DNA from: Natrinema versiforme
GTDB taxonomy: Archaea > Halobacteriota > Halobacteria > Halobacteriales > Natrialbaceae
Direction of reading: 5' to 3'
DNA: 64,000 bases
NCBI RefSeq assembly: GCF_005576615.1
Contig: NZ_CP040330.1
Span: 2,108,001 to 2,172,000, forward strand
Part shown: piece by piece, positions 1-9,306 of the stretch
Layout: every line of letters starts with the position of its first letter
How positions within the stretch are numbered: the first letter of the stretch is position 1
Program-made: the position numbers and the translations under genes
The notes under the pieces: generated by a model
The model's input: only the letters and a program-made list of their open reading frames with translations
Told to the model about the DNA's origin: nothing
Database searches by the model: none

Positions 1-585
1 TCGGCCGTCGTGCAGTGGACCGAACAGGAATCGCTCAATCCCTTCGCGGACGGCAACGCCGTCGCCAACCGTAACTGGCCGTTCGCGATCGCCGAGACCG
101 GCGGCGAGGACGGATTCGGCGAGGATCTCGGCGTCATGGCCCGACCCACCGCGATTTCCCAAGACGAGGCCGAGTACGAGGGCGTCGGTGGCACCGCCGC
201 GGCGCTCGGCGGGTGGAACCTCGCCGTGAGCCCGTTTACGGAGCGCCGCGAGGAGGCCCTGCAGGTCCTCGAGGCGTTCACCACCGAGGAAGTCCAACTC
301 ACGATCTTCGAACTGGGCGGGTTCCTGCCACCGAACATCGACCTGATCACCGAGGCCGATCCCGACGAGATCGGCCCGTCCGCGCGGTACACGGAGCAGC
401 TCCAAGCGGCCGGCGAGAACGCGATTCCGCGGCCGGTGACCGACCTCTGGCCCGAACAGTCGGCGCTGATCTATCAGGAGGTCAACGCGGCGTACCGCGG
501 AGCGAAAGCACCCGACACCGCGATGAACGACCTCGCGGAGCGACTCGAGCGGAGCGAAGCGGAGGTATCCGAGAATGACGACTGA
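1..585 (+). CDS. Sugar ABC transporter substrate-binding protein, C-terminal part
   Basis: This is the 3' end of a family-1-type extracellular solute-binding protein; the reading frame is open from base 1, so the start lies outside the window. The visible 194 residues show the usual ending of these proteins: an alternating Gly/Ala-rich stretch (GGTAAALGGWNLAVSP), a segment rich in EEA/VLEAF helices, and a C-terminal NDLAERLER helix. It overlaps the next gene, a MalF-like permease, by 11 bases, so it is co-transcribed with a full importer. It should sit outside the membrane as a lipid-anchored receptor, but the lipobox is not in view and the sugar cannot be told. Confidence 0.85.
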   Translation, partial: SAVVQWTEQESLNPFADGNAVANRNWPFAIAETGGEDGFGEDLGVMARPTAISQDEAEYEGVGGTAAALGGWNLAVSPFTERREEALQVLEAFTTEEVQLTIFELGGFLPPNIDLITEADPDEIGPSARYTEQLQAAGENAIPRPVTDLWPEQSALIYQEVNAAYRGAKAPDTAMNDLAERLERSEAEVSENDD

Positions 586-1663
586 TCCCGACACTGAGAC
601 CGAAACCGAGATCGCGCCGCCGCTGGCGACCGACGGCGGCGCGGTGACCGGCGAGACCGGAACGGGCCGGGAGCGCGACCGGGACCGGACCGGCAACGCC
701 GTCGTCAACTGGATGGAAAACCTGAGCGAGGGAGCGTACGCCTACCTTCTGTTGCTCCCGGCGTTCGCGCTGCTCGCACTGATCGCGTTCTACCCGTTGC
801 TCCGAACGTTCGTCATGTCGCTGCGCGCCGACGAGACGCGCGGAATGGAACCCCTTGGGGAGTTCGTCGGCATCGAAAACTACGTCGACATTCTCACCGG
901 GAACGCCCGACTGGCCCGGCAGTTCCTCGACGTTGGACTGTCGTCGTCGTTCCCCTTTATCGAACTCGGCGTTCCGTTCTTCCAGCAGGCGCTGTTCGTC
1001 ACGCTCGCGTTCGCGGTCATCAGCGTCGTCCTCGAGACGGTGATCGGGTTCGGGCAGGCCTACGTGCTCGATCAGGACTTCCGGGGTCGGCGCTGGGTCC
1101 GCGTGGCGATCATCCTCCCGTGGGCGGTACCGATCGTGATTCAGGGGATGATCTTCTTCCTGCTGTTCCAGCCGACGGTCGGGTTCGGCTCCGACCTCAT
1201 GCAGAGCCTCGGCATCTTCAGTTCGACGCCGCTTGCCAACAGCCGGGACGCCTTCATCATCATCCTCGTGGCCGACATCTGGAAGTCCTCGGCGTTCATG
1301 GCCCTGCTGATCCTCGCCGGGCTCCAGAGCGTCGACCGGAGCCTGTACGACGTCGCTCGCGTTGCGGGGGCCTCGCCGTGGCAGCGGTTCAAACTGATCA
1401 CGCTCCCACTCGTGATGCCGGCCCTGCTGGTCGCGATGTTGTTCCGAACGATGGACGCGATGCGGGTCTTCGGGCTGATCGAGTCGACCGCGGGCTGTAC
1501 GACCGTCCCGTCGCTGACCTGCCTCGTCGTCGAGGCGATGTTCGGCGGCACGCGGATCTACGCGACCGCCGCCGCCGTGGCGTTCGCGACGGCGCTCGTG
1601 ATCGGGCTGATAATCGGCGGCTACGTGGTCCTGTTCCGCGACACCGACGGAGGAATGTACTGA
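575..1663 (+). CDS. Sugar ABC transporter permease (MalF/UgpA type)
   Basis: A 362-residue inner-membrane permease of the CUT1 sugar importer family. An acidic, disordered N-terminal tail of about 45 residues (Glu/Thr/Asp-rich) precedes roughly six membrane helices. The EAA loop that docks with the ATPase is readable near residues 258-275 as DVARVAGASPWQRFKLITLP, the diagnostic motif. The start overlaps the end of the binding-protein gene and the stop overlaps the next permease start, so the genes are translationally coupled. The long soluble N-terminus is more than most bacterial MalF proteins carry but is common in haloarchaea. Confidence 0.93.
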   Translation: MTTDPDTETETEIAPPLATDGGAVTGETGTGRERDRDRTGNAVVNWMENLSEGAYAYLLLLPAFALLALIAFYPLLRTFVMSLRADETRGMEPLGEFVGIENYVDILTGNARLARQFLDVGLSSSFPFIELGVPFFQQALFVTLAFAVISVVLETVIGFGQAYVLDQDFRGRRWVRVAIILPWAVPIVIQGMIFFLLFQPTVGFGSDLMQSLGIFSSTPLANSRDAFIIILVADIWKSSAFMALLILAGLQSVDRSLYDVARVAGASPWQRFKLITLPLVMPALLVAMLFRTMDAMRVFGLIESTAGCTTVPSLTCLVVEAMFGGTRIYATAAAVAFATALVIGLIIGGYVVLFRDTDGGMY

Positions 1664-2697
1664 TGAGTGATCCCAGAGATTCCATCGATCCGACCGACGC
1701 TGGCGACACTGAGACCGAACTGTCCCGCGATCCGACGCTCCGTCGGCCCGACGGCGGCACGTCGATCCTCGAGGACGACCGCGACGCCGAACTCGACCGC
1801 GGGCCGTTCCAGCAGTGGGTCGCCGACTCCATCTCCCACCCCGAACGGGTCTACCGGGCGCTGTTCTACGTTGCGGCGATCTTCTTCCTCTTTACGACGC
1901 TGTTCCCGTTCTACTGGCTGCTGATGGTCGCACTGACGCCGGAAGGCCAGCTTCAGGACATCGTCTTCACGCCCAACGGCTTCAATCCGGGCGCGTTCGT
2001 CGAGGTCTTTCAGGTCATCCCCTTCCACGTCTACATGTTCAACAGCTTCGTGATCGCGCTGGCTTCGACGGTGGTCGTCCTCGTCATCGCCAGCCTCGCG
2101 GGCTACGCCTTCGGCCGCCTCGAGTTCCCCGGCCGGACGCCGCTCATGTTACTCGTGCTGGTGATTTCCTTTTTCCCGCCAGCCGCGTTCTTCATCCCGC
2201 TGAACGACCTGTTTAACACCTCCTTCTTCTTCCTCGAGCCGATCACCGGCGACGGCACCCTCTACAACACGCCCTTCGCGCTCGTGACGCCGCTGTCGGC
2301 GATCTTCATGCCGCTGGCGATCTTCATTCTGACGACGTTTTACTCGCAGATTCCGGACGGGTTAGAGGACGCGGCTCGCGTCGAGGGGACGACCCGGCTG
2401 GGCGCGCTCTTCCGGGTCATCATCCCGCTGTCGGCACCCGGCGTCGCGACCGCGGGCGTGTTGACCTTCATCGCCGTCTACAACGAGTTCTTCTTCTCGT
2501 TCCTGATGACGGACGGCCAGCCCGAGAACTGGGCACCCATCCTCGACGGCATTCTCGCCTATCAGGGGCAGTACGAAGTGATGTACCACCTCATGGCCGC
2601 CGCGAGCATCCTCGGGGTCATCCCCGTCGCGATCCTCGTGGTCATCGCACAGGAAAAGATCGTCAGCGGGCTGACTGCAGGCGCACTCAAAGAGTAA
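1663..2697 (+). CDS. Sugar ABC transporter permease (MalG/UgpE type)
   Basis: Second membrane subunit of the importer, 344 residues. The start ATG overlaps the preceding stop in a TGATG junction. The same frame is open far upstream, but that part is shadow coding over the first permease. After about 60 acidic residues come six membrane helices, with the EAA loop near the C-terminal third reading EDAARVEGTTRLGALFRVI. With the upstream permease it forms the heterodimeric channel served by the ATPase four bases downstream. Confidence 0.93.
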   Translation: MSDPRDSIDPTDAGDTETELSRDPTLRRPDGGTSILEDDRDAELDRGPFQQWVADSISHPERVYRALFYVAAIFFLFTTLFPFYWLLMVALTPEGQLQDIVFTPNGFNPGAFVEVFQVIPFHVYMFNSFVIALASTVVVLVIASLAGYAFGRLEFPGRTPLMLLVLVISFFPPAAFFIPLNDLFNTSFFFLEPITGDGTLYNTPFALVTPLSAIFMPLAIFILTTFYSQIPDGLEDAARVEGTTRLGALFRVIIPLSAPGVATAGVLTFIAVYNEFFFSFLMTDGQPENWAPILDGILAYQGQYEVMYHLMAAASILGVIPVAILVVIAQEKIVSGLTAGALKE

Positions 2698-2701
2698 CAC
2701 A

Positions 2702-3889
2702 ATGGCACGAGTACGACTCGAGAACGTCACGAAACGGTACGGAGAGGAAACGGCGGTCGACGACATCAGCCTCGAGGTCGAAGACGGCGAGTTCGTCACG
2801 CTGGTCGGCCCCTCGGGCTGTGGAAAGTCCACGACGATGGAGACCGTCGCGGGGTTGACCCAGCCCACCGAGGGCCGGGTGTACATCGGCGACGACGACG
2901 TGACGACCCTCGCACCCAAAGACCGGGGCGTCGCGATGGTCTTCCAGAACATCGCACTGTTCCCGCACATGGACGTCTACGAGAACATCTCCTTCGGGCT
3001 CCGCCTCCGGAAGTACGACGACGAGGAAGTCAGGCGCCGCGTCGAGCAGGCGGCCGACATCGTCCAACTCGAGGGGATGTTAGACCGGATGCCCGAGGAG
3101 ATGTCCGGCGGCCAGCAACAGCGGGTCGGCATCGCTCGCGCCATCGTTCGCAACCCGGACGTGTTCCTGATGGATGAGCCGCTGGCGAACTTAGACGCGA
3201 AGCTGCGGGTCCACATGCGGACGGAGCTCCAGCGGCTCCACCGGGAGCTCGACGCGACGGTCATCTACGTCACCCACGATCAGGCCGAAGCGATGACGAT
3301 GTCGAACCGAATCGCGGTGCTGAACGGCGGCAAACTCCAGCAGATCGCGCCGCCGCTGGTCTGCTACAACGAGCCCGCGAACCTGTTCGTCGCGGGCTTT
3401 ATCGGCTCCCCGTCGATGAACTTCGTCGAGGGGACACTCGTCGAGGGCGGCCTCGAGACGAACAACTTCACCGTCGATCTCGATCCGGCGCGGATTCCGG
3501 GTGTTACGGTCGGCGACGACGTAACACTCGGGATTCGGCCGGAGGACGTCCACCTGTCGCGGTTCGTCGAGACGGTCGGTTCGCCGACGGACCCGATCAG
3601 TGCTCGAACCGACGTATTAGAGCCGATGGGCGACGAGGTCTTCGTCTACGTCTTGCTCTCCGAGGCTGCGACGGGGTCGATGGATCAAGATCCCGCCACG
3701 TCGCCGAATCAGTTGCTGATGAGCGTCACCCCCGACACGGACATCGAGGCGGACCAAGAGATCGACGTCGTCCTCGACCGGTCGAAGATCCATCTCTTCG
3801 ATACCGCGACCGGCGACGCGCTGGTCCACGGCATCACCGACCTCTCGGAGCGAGAGCCCGGGACGACGCCGACGGAAGCCGACAGCTAA
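2702..3889 (+). CDS. Sugar ABC transporter ATP-binding protein (MalK/UgpC type)
   Basis: A 395-residue nucleotide-binding subunit. Walker A is GPSGCGKST (about residues 37-45), the ABC signature is MSGGQQQRV, and Walker B is VFLMDEPLANLD followed by the switch histidine in YVTHDQ. The C-terminal third is a TOBE/OB-fold regulatory domain (LGIRPEDVHL), as in MalK. It follows the second permease by four bases and closes the importer operon. The second importer in this window, at 36690-41077, has a separate ATPase of the same family. Confidence 0.95.
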   Translation: MARVRLENVTKRYGEETAVDDISLEVEDGEFVTLVGPSGCGKSTTMETVAGLTQPTEGRVYIGDDDVTTLAPKDRGVAMVFQNIALFPHMDVYENISFGLRLRKYDDEEVRRRVEQAADIVQLEGMLDRMPEEMSGGQQQRVGIARAIVRNPDVFLMDEPLANLDAKLRVHMRTELQRLHRELDATVIYVTHDQAEAMTMSNRIAVLNGGKLQQIAPPLVCYNEPANLFVAGFIGSPSMNFVEGTLVEGGLETNNFTVDLDPARIPGVTVGDDVTLGIRPEDVHLSRFVETVGSPTDPISARTDVLEPMGDEVFVYVLLSEAATGSMDQDPATSPNQLLMSVTPDTDIEADQEIDVVLDRSKIHLFDTATGDALVHGITDLSEREPGTTPTEADS

Positions 3890-4060
3890 GCCGCCAGCGA
3901 CTCGAGCGCGCTCGAGTCCTCCGAGTTGTCCGTCGGCCGGCCGCCCCTCGCATCGTTTGGCGACGGACGGAAGTCGCTCGAGTCAAAGAATTCGATATAG
4001 CGGTCACGGGTGTATCAGTCCGAAACGAGACGGCCCCGGCAGTTCCAGAATCACAGAGAA

Positions 4061-5128
4061 ATGATAGGAGATCGATCCGACATCGAAACCGGCATCGTTG
4101 GCCTCGGCAACATCGGCCAGTACCACGCCGAGCGACTCGTCGACCTCGGCGTGACACTCGCCGGGGGGATGGACGTCGCCGCCGAGGCGCGAACGCGCTT
4201 CGCCCGACGGTACGACGTCGATGTCTACGACGACCACCGGGAACTCTACGACACCGTCGACGCCGTCATCATCACGACGCCCAACAAGTATCACGAGGAG
4301 TACGCGGTCGACGCCTTCGAGCGGAACCTCCACGTCCTGCTCGAGAAACCGCTCGGTCACTCGATCGAGAGCGCCGAACGGATCGCCGAGGCGGCGAATG
4401 CGTCGGACGGCTACGCGATGGTGGGCTTTAACAATCGGTTCGCGAACACCGTCCAGATCGTGCGAAACCGAATCGAACGAGGCGACCTCGGCGACGTGTC
4501 CCACGTCGAGGCGAACTACGTCCGGCGGCGCGGCATCCCGGGTCGGGGCTCGTGGTTCACCCGGCGACAGATCGCCGGCGGCGGCGCGCTGATCGACCTC
4601 GGCGTCCACGCCATCGATCTCGCCCTCTACCTGCTCGGCTATCCCGAGGTCGAAGCGGTAAACGGCGTCGCCCGCAGCGAGTTCGGCTCCCGCGAGGAGT
4701 ACGCCTACCTCGACATGTGGGCCGACGACGCGGGCCCCGCCGGGTTCGACGTCGACGACTCCGCCAGCGCCTTCATCCGCTGTGCCGGGAACCGAACCAT
4801 CTCCCTCGAGGTCGCGTGGGCGACCAACCGGCCAGCGACCCACGAGTTCGTCGCCCGCGGTACCGACTCAGCGGCCCGGTTCGACCTCCTCGAGGGCGAT
4901 CTCACCTTCCACTCGGCGAGCAAGGTCGGTCCCGACCACCTCGAGGACACGTCGATCGAGACGCGACAGAACGACACCCACTCGGACGAACAACGGGAGT
5001 TCTTCGACCGGATCGTCGGCGAGGAGGACCGCGGCAACAGCGTCGCGGAGGCGCTGACGGTCCAGCGAGTCATCAACGGGATCTACCGCTCGAGCGACGA
5101 GGGCCGCACCGCTTCGATCGACGAATAA
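4061..5128 (+). CDS. Gfo/Idh/MocA family oxidoreductase
   Basis: A 355-residue NAD(P)-dependent dehydrogenase. The N-terminal Rossmann motif reads GIVGLGNIGQYHAERL, and the family's EKP motif occurs in VLLEKPLGHS. A later GVHAIDLALYLLG helix carries the conserved Asp/His. Members oxidise sugars, inositols or sugar acids or reduce imines; the substrate is not readable. The start was taken at ATG 4061; a GTG at 4010 would add 17 unconserved-looking residues. Lying just after an ABC importer and before a sugar epimerase, it probably acts on the imported sugar. Confidence 0.88.
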   Translation: MIGDRSDIETGIVGLGNIGQYHAERLVDLGVTLAGGMDVAAEARTRFARRYDVDVYDDHRELYDTVDAVIITTPNKYHEEYAVDAFERNLHVLLEKPLGHSIESAERIAEAANASDGYAMVGFNNRFANTVQIVRNRIERGDLGDVSHVEANYVRRRGIPGRGSWFTRRQIAGGGALIDLGVHAIDLALYLLGYPEVEAVNGVARSEFGSREEYAYLDMWADDAGPAGFDVDDSASAFIRCAGNRTISLEVAWATNRPATHEFVARGTDSAARFDLLEGDLTFHSASKVGPDHLEDTSIETRQNDTHSDEQREFFDRIVGEEDRGNSVAEALTVQRVINGIYRSSDEGRTASIDE

Positions 5129-5217
5129 GGGGTGGACGGATCGACGACTGCCGGACGCGTCTCGAGCGGGCAATAGCGTGCACGGCGTTTACGGCGGAGA
5201 GCCACCAACGGCCAATC

Positions 5218-5463
5218 ATGGAGACGCCTCCCGAACTGCAAAACGTGGCCGGCGACGAGGACGACGTCACGATCAGCAATCGCGAGTACGAGGACGAGAG
5301 CATCATTGCCGTCGATTTCGGCCCCACCGGCGAGAAGCCGACGGTCGACATCATCGACGAGACGGCGATCGTCACCGTCGGCGAGACACAGTTCGAGTTC
5401 GACGTTCCGGCCGGCGCGAGCGACGTTACCGTCAACGATGGGATTCTGACGATCTCTGGCTGA
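5218..5463 (+). CDS. Small Hsp20/CS-like protein (DUF7127-like)
   Basis: An 81-residue acidic protein with alternating beta strands ending in a VNDGILTISG strand, the pattern of the last strands of the alpha-crystallin/CS fold. I recall haloarchaeal Hsp20-like small proteins of this shape (DUF7127 is my tentative assignment). The ATG at 5218 is chosen because the open frame upstream is shadow coding over the oxidoreductase. It lies between two sugar-metabolism genes, but nothing links it to them functionally. Confidence 0.7.
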   Translation: METPPELQNVAGDEDDVTISNREYEDESIIAVDFGPTGEKPTVDIIDETAIVTVGETQFEFDVPAGASDVTVNDGILTISG

Positions 5464-5596
5464 CGATTCCGCGATCCGGACACCCCGTCACTCGGTGCCC
5501 TCGAGTCCGAAGTCCCCCGACCGGCGCTCGGTGAACCGTCGCCACCGAGCGCGTGCGCCCCACGTCTTTATTTTCCCGGCTGTGGACGCTGTTTCC

Positions 5597-6565
5597 ATGG
5601 AGATCGGCGTTCACACCCCGCCGCTGGCCGATGAACCGCTCGAAAGCGCGCTGCCCTATCTCGACGGACTCGGCGTCGGCGCGATCGAACCCGGCGTCGG
5701 CGGTCACCCGGGACAGGACCACCTCGAGCGGGCCGCGTACCTCGACGACGAGATCGAACAGGCGGAACTTCGCGACCTGCTCGAGGAGTACGGCATGCGG
5801 ATTAGCGCGCTCGCGATCCACAACAACCCGCTCCACCCCGACGAGGAGCGGGCCGAAGAAGCCGACACCGAACTCCGCGAGGCGATCCGGCTGGCTTCCC
5901 AACTCGAGGTCGGGACCGTCACCTGCTTCTCGGGGCTGCCGGCCGGCGGGCCGAACGACGACGTCCCGAACTGGATCACGGCCCCGTGGCCGCCCGAGCA
6001 CGCCGACGCGCTCGAGTACCAGTGGGAGCGGGCGATCGACTACTGGGGCGAGATCGCCGATGTGGCCGCCGAGCAGGGGGTCGACATTGCCATCGAGATG
6101 CACCCGAACATGCTGGTCTACGAGCCCCACGGGATGGCGAGACTGCGCGAGGAGACCGGCGAGCGGATCGGCGCGAACTTCGATCCCTCGCATCTCTACT
6201 GGCAGGGGATCACGATCACCGACGCGATCCGGTATCTGGGCGAGCGAGACGCGATCCACCACGTCCACGCCAAAGACACCAAGATCTACGACGCACAGGC
6301 CCGCGAGAAAGGGGTGCTGGATACGACCGCCTACGACGACGAGCCGAACCGCTCGTGGCTCTTCCGCTCCGTGGGATACGGTCACGACGAGACCCACTGG
6401 AAGGACATCGTCTCGACGCTCCGGATGGTCGGCTACGACGGCGCGTTGAGCATCGAACACGAGGACTCGCTGACCAGCTCCCGCGAGGGACTCGAGAAGG
6501 CGATCGATCTGCTCGAGCGGGCGGTCTTCGAGACCCAGCCCGGCGAGGCTTACTGGGCCGAGTGA
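5597..6565 (+). CDS. Sugar phosphate isomerase/epimerase (AP2Ec TIM barrel)
   Basis: A 322-residue xylose-isomerase-like TIM-barrel protein. Metal-ligand segments of the family are visible: IAIEMHPNM, GANFDPSHLYWQG, HHVHAKDTKI and SIEHEDSL, giving the usual Glu/Asp/His/Glu set. Such enzymes interconvert keto and aldo sugars or dehydrate inosose. With the neighbouring Gfo/Idh/MocA enzyme and ABC importer it forms a plausible catabolic cluster. The ATG at 5597 gives a start directly on the first beta strand (MEIGVHTPP). Confidence 0.88.
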   Translation: MEIGVHTPPLADEPLESALPYLDGLGVGAIEPGVGGHPGQDHLERAAYLDDEIEQAELRDLLEEYGMRISALAIHNNPLHPDEERAEEADTELREAIRLASQLEVGTVTCFSGLPAGGPNDDVPNWITAPWPPEHADALEYQWERAIDYWGEIADVAAEQGVDIAIEMHPNMLVYEPHGMARLREETGERIGANFDPSHLYWQGITITDAIRYLGERDAIHHVHAKDTKIYDAQAREKGVLDTTAYDDEPNRSWLFRSVGYGHDETHWKDIVSTLRMVGYDGALSIEHEDSLTSSREGLEKAIDLLERAVFETQPGEAYWAE

Positions 6566-6602
6566 GCCGACCGGCGGCTCCTCGAGCGGGCCAGTGACCC
6601 GG

Positions 6603-6878
6603 TCAGCGGAGGGGACGAACCTCGATATCGCTGCCGGGGCGGACGACGATCTCGTACCCCTCGTACTCGAGTCGGACGACCACGTCGCCGGCGGTTCCGG
6701 CGGTGGTGTGGAACAGTTCGTCGAGCGCCTCCGGGTTGATGACCGTAAACAGCGGGTCGTACGCCGGTGGCTCGACCTCGGTGACGCCGACGCCTTCCTC
6801 GGCGGCGATCGCCTCGATGATCGCCTGGGTCGGCGGCACCTCCCCATCGGGCGTCGACGTGTTGTCCGAAGTGGACAT
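6603..6878 (-). CDS. HalOD1 output domain protein
   Basis: A 91-residue protein with the haloarchaeal HalOD1 pattern: an N-terminal PTQAIIEAIAAEEGV helix, a central PPAYDPLFTVINPEALDELF segment and a closing strand with YEGYEIVVRPG. HalOD1 domains are found as stand-alone proteins or as the output part of response regulators; their biochemical role is unknown. It is convergent with the epimerase gene. Confidence 0.85.
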   Translation of the reverse strand: MSTSDNTSTPDGEVPPTQAIIEAIAAEEGVGVTEVEPPAYDPLFTVINPEALDELFHTTAGTAGDVVVRLEYEGYEIVVRPGSDIEVRPLR

Positions 6879-7257
6879 ACTGTCGTCTATGACAGTCCAG
6901 CTGATAAGGGTAATGGCAAAAATACGTGGCTGATGAACAGCCGTAATATCTGCTGTGGCGGTTGATTACCGCGTCTGAATCGGCCGCTGATCGGTCCGTT
7001 CTCTCGATCGCTCACCCCGGTCTCGCTCCCGGGGCTCGAGTAGCCACGTCACGGACCGACTGGTATCACTCGATGAAAGTCATGATTAGAAGAGAGTAGT
7101 GAGTCCATGAGAGTCTTTTTATCTCCTATACGATGGCCATAACAATATCCGTTTCCGCCGATCCACCGGACGTGGAACCCGTTCCAATCCCGGTCGATCC
7201 GCCCGGTCCCTGCTGATCGGTCGCGGTCGCGCCGGGGAACGGCCACGACAGACAGCT
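6879..7257. other. Intergenic region before cetZ, with a short proline-rich reading frame
   Basis: No conventional gene is supported here. A T-rich, TATA-like block (ctttttatc, 7115-7123) lies ahead of cetZ. From ATG 7133 to TGA 7216 runs a 27-codon frame beginning MAITISVS and ending DPPGPC, with Pro at 8 of its last 18 positions. It could be a leader peptide or chance. The TATA-like block is only about 14 bases before its ATG, too close for a standard haloarchaeal leaderless start, so transcription may begin inside it. Confidence 0.3.
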
Positions 7258-8418
7258 ATGAAACTCGCACTCATCGGCTTCGGTCAGGCAGGCGGGAAGG
7301 TAGTCGACGAGTTCCTGGCGTTCGACGACTCGATCGGCGGCGGCTTCATCGAATCGGCGATCGCGGTCAACTCGGCGACGACGGACCTCAAGGGACTCGA
7401 GAACGTATCGGACGAGAACCGCGTCCTCATCGGACAGGCGCGCGTGAAAGGCCACGGCGTCGGCGCGGACAACGAACTCGGCGCGGAAGTCGCCGAGGCG
7501 GACATCGACGAGATTCAGGGCGCGATCGACCGGGTCCCGGTCCACGAGATCGACGCGTTCCTGATCGTCGCCGGCATGGGCGGCGGCACCGGGTCGGGCG
7601 GCGCGCCCGTCCTCGCGAAACACCTCCAGCGGATCTACACCCAGCCGGTCTACGGGCTCGGCATCCTCCCCGGGACCGACGAGGGCGGGATCTACACGCT
7701 CAACGCCGCCCGATCGTTCCAGACGTTCGTCACCGAGGTCGACAACCTGCTCGTCTTCGACAACGACGTCTGGCGCAGCGCCGGCGAATCCGTCGAGGGC
7801 GGCTACGACCGCATCAACCGTGAAATCGTCGAGCGGTTCGGCCTCCTCTTCGCCGCCGGCGAGGTCGAACAGGGCGATCACGTCGCCGAGAGCGTCGTCG
7901 ACTCGAGCGAGATCATCAACACGCTCTCGGGCGGCGGCGTCTCCACGATCGGCTACGCCAGCGAGGTCGTCGAGACGGACGACGGCCTGCTCTCCTCGCT
8001 GACCGGCGGCGACGAGTTCGACGAGGGCGCGGCGACGAACCGGATGACCAGCCTCGTCCGCAAGGCTACCCTCGGACGGCTCACGCTGCCGTGTGATGTC
8101 GGCAGCACCGACCGCGGGCTGGTCGTCGCCACCGGTCCGCCGAGCCAGCTCAACCGCAAGGGCGTCGAGCGCGGCCGCCAGTGGCTCGAGGACGAGACCG
8201 GGAGCATGGAGATCCGCGGCGGCGATTACCCGATCCCCAACCGGGATGAAGTCGGCGCGATCGCCCTGCTGTCGGGTGTGACGGACGTGCCGCGGATCGA
8301 CCAGCTCCAGCAGGTCGCGATCGAGGCCCAGGAGACGACCGAGAACGTCCGGGCCAGCGCCGAAGAAGACTTCGCGTCGCTGATGGACACCGGTGGCGAA
8401 CTCGACGCGCTGTTCTAG
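7258..8418 (+). CDS. cetZ: Tubulin-like protein CetZ
   Basis: A 386-residue tubulin/FtsZ-superfamily GTPase. The N-terminal nucleotide-binding loop LIGFGQAGGK and the tubulin signature GGGTGSGG (residues 108-115) are intact. The length and the archaeal-specific sequence place it with CetZ, the family that controls cell shape and motility in Haloferax, rather than with FtsZ, which directs division. It would polymerise under the cell membrane. It stands alone with opposite-strand neighbours. The CetZ subgroup cannot be assigned by eye. Confidence 0.92.
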   Translation: MKLALIGFGQAGGKVVDEFLAFDDSIGGGFIESAIAVNSATTDLKGLENVSDENRVLIGQARVKGHGVGADNELGAEVAEADIDEIQGAIDRVPVHEIDAFLIVAGMGGGTGSGGAPVLAKHLQRIYTQPVYGLGILPGTDEGGIYTLNAARSFQTFVTEVDNLLVFDNDVWRSAGESVEGGYDRINREIVERFGLLFAAGEVEQGDHVAESVVDSSEIINTLSGGGVSTIGYASEVVETDDGLLSSLTGGDEFDEGAATNRMTSLVRKATLGRLTLPCDVGSTDRGLVVATGPPSQLNRKGVERGRQWLEDETGSMEIRGGDYPIPNRDEVGAIALLSGVTDVPRIDQLQQVAIEAQETTENVRASAEEDFASLMDTGGELDALF

Positions 8419-8553
8419 CGGTTCCGACTGACGGATTCTTTGCTCGATAGTCATCGAGACGGCACATCGTTCTATCATCGCTACCGAACGGACTCCTCCA
8501 TCGTCACTATCGGACAGAATCTGGATAGCGACTGCGAAACCGGGGCCCTCGAG

Positions 8554-8994
8554 TCAGTTCCGTGCATCGGACGGGCCGACGAGGTTGTCGACCGCCGAGC
8601 GGAATCCGGGACTCTCGCGGTACCACAGCCAGCAGCCGACGCCGGCGGTGAGCAGCGAGCCCGCGATCAGTCCGATCGTCGACGCCAGAAACGCGGTCGA
8701 CCCGTCGCCGGAGACCGCGAAGACGTTCGCCGGGTTGTCGTGAAGGAAGAAGAAATACGTCACGAACCAGGCGTTCGTGAGCATCGTCGAGACTAACACC
8801 GGCGCGCCGTAGGCGTAGTTTCGCGCCCAGATCAGCCCGATCGCGACCAGCGGGCCGACCAACCCGACGATGGCGATAAACGCCGGTTGCCCCTGCGTGA
8901 GCGGGGCCTCGACCGTCGACTGGGCGAGGCCGAACAGCCCGCAGAGCGCCAGATAGACGAGAAACGGCGTCGTGACGATGATTCGTTGATCCAC
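8554..8994 (-). CDS. Four-helix membrane protein of unknown function
   Basis: A 146-residue protein with four hydrophobic segments (about residues 8-25, 42-60, 68-88 and 104-128) and a short charged C-terminus. I do not recognise the family. It converges with cetZ and is followed by about 300 bases without a gene, so context gives no clue. Confidence 0.65.
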   Translation of the reverse strand: MDQRIIVTTPFLVYLALCGLFGLAQSTVEAPLTQGQPAFIAIVGLVGPLVAIGLIWARNYAYGAPVLVSTMLTNAWFVTYFFFLHDNPANVFAVSGDGSTAFLASTIGLIAGSLLTAGVGCWLWYRESPGFRSAVDNLVGPSDARN

Positions 8995-9306
8995 GTCGTA
9001 TCGTGGTGACCTGTTCGTCTTAACTGTTATTCCCAGATACTCGAGAGAATCGCGATCGCGTCGCGGCGGCGATCGGCCGAACCCGCGCTCGATCGGAGAC
9101 GTGGCGTCCCGGACGGCAGAGAGGCGAGAATCGGTTGAACGAGCGGTCGACGACGATTCGGGACAGGCCGAGACATCTCAAATAGACCAATCGCAGGCGG
9201 GCACCGAGATTATAGGGACCGATTACCACAGGATCGAACGATCGCCGCTCGTGTCAGTCACGATAACGAGACAATAACGAATTGTGATATCCGCAACTGA
9301 ACGGCC
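8995..9306. other. Intergenic region, nothing recognised
   Basis: No frame with coding character was seen in these 312 bases. The last 60 are AT-richer (around 9258-9290) and probably hold the promoter of the zinc-ribbon gene. Confidence 0.5.

Noticed and set aside
1120-1662. Upstream extension of the second permease to 1120
   Set aside because: It overlaps the first permease in another frame and is Arg/Asp/Gly-rich; the membrane protein starts at 1663.
5432-6847. 471-codon minus-strand frame across the sugar epimerase
   Set aside because: Antisense shadow of the epimerase gene and the neighbouring HalOD1 gene.
7049-7246. Minus-strand 65-codon frame before cetZ
   Set aside because: Basic, Arg-rich composition unlike haloarchaeal proteins, and no recognisable motif or promoter.
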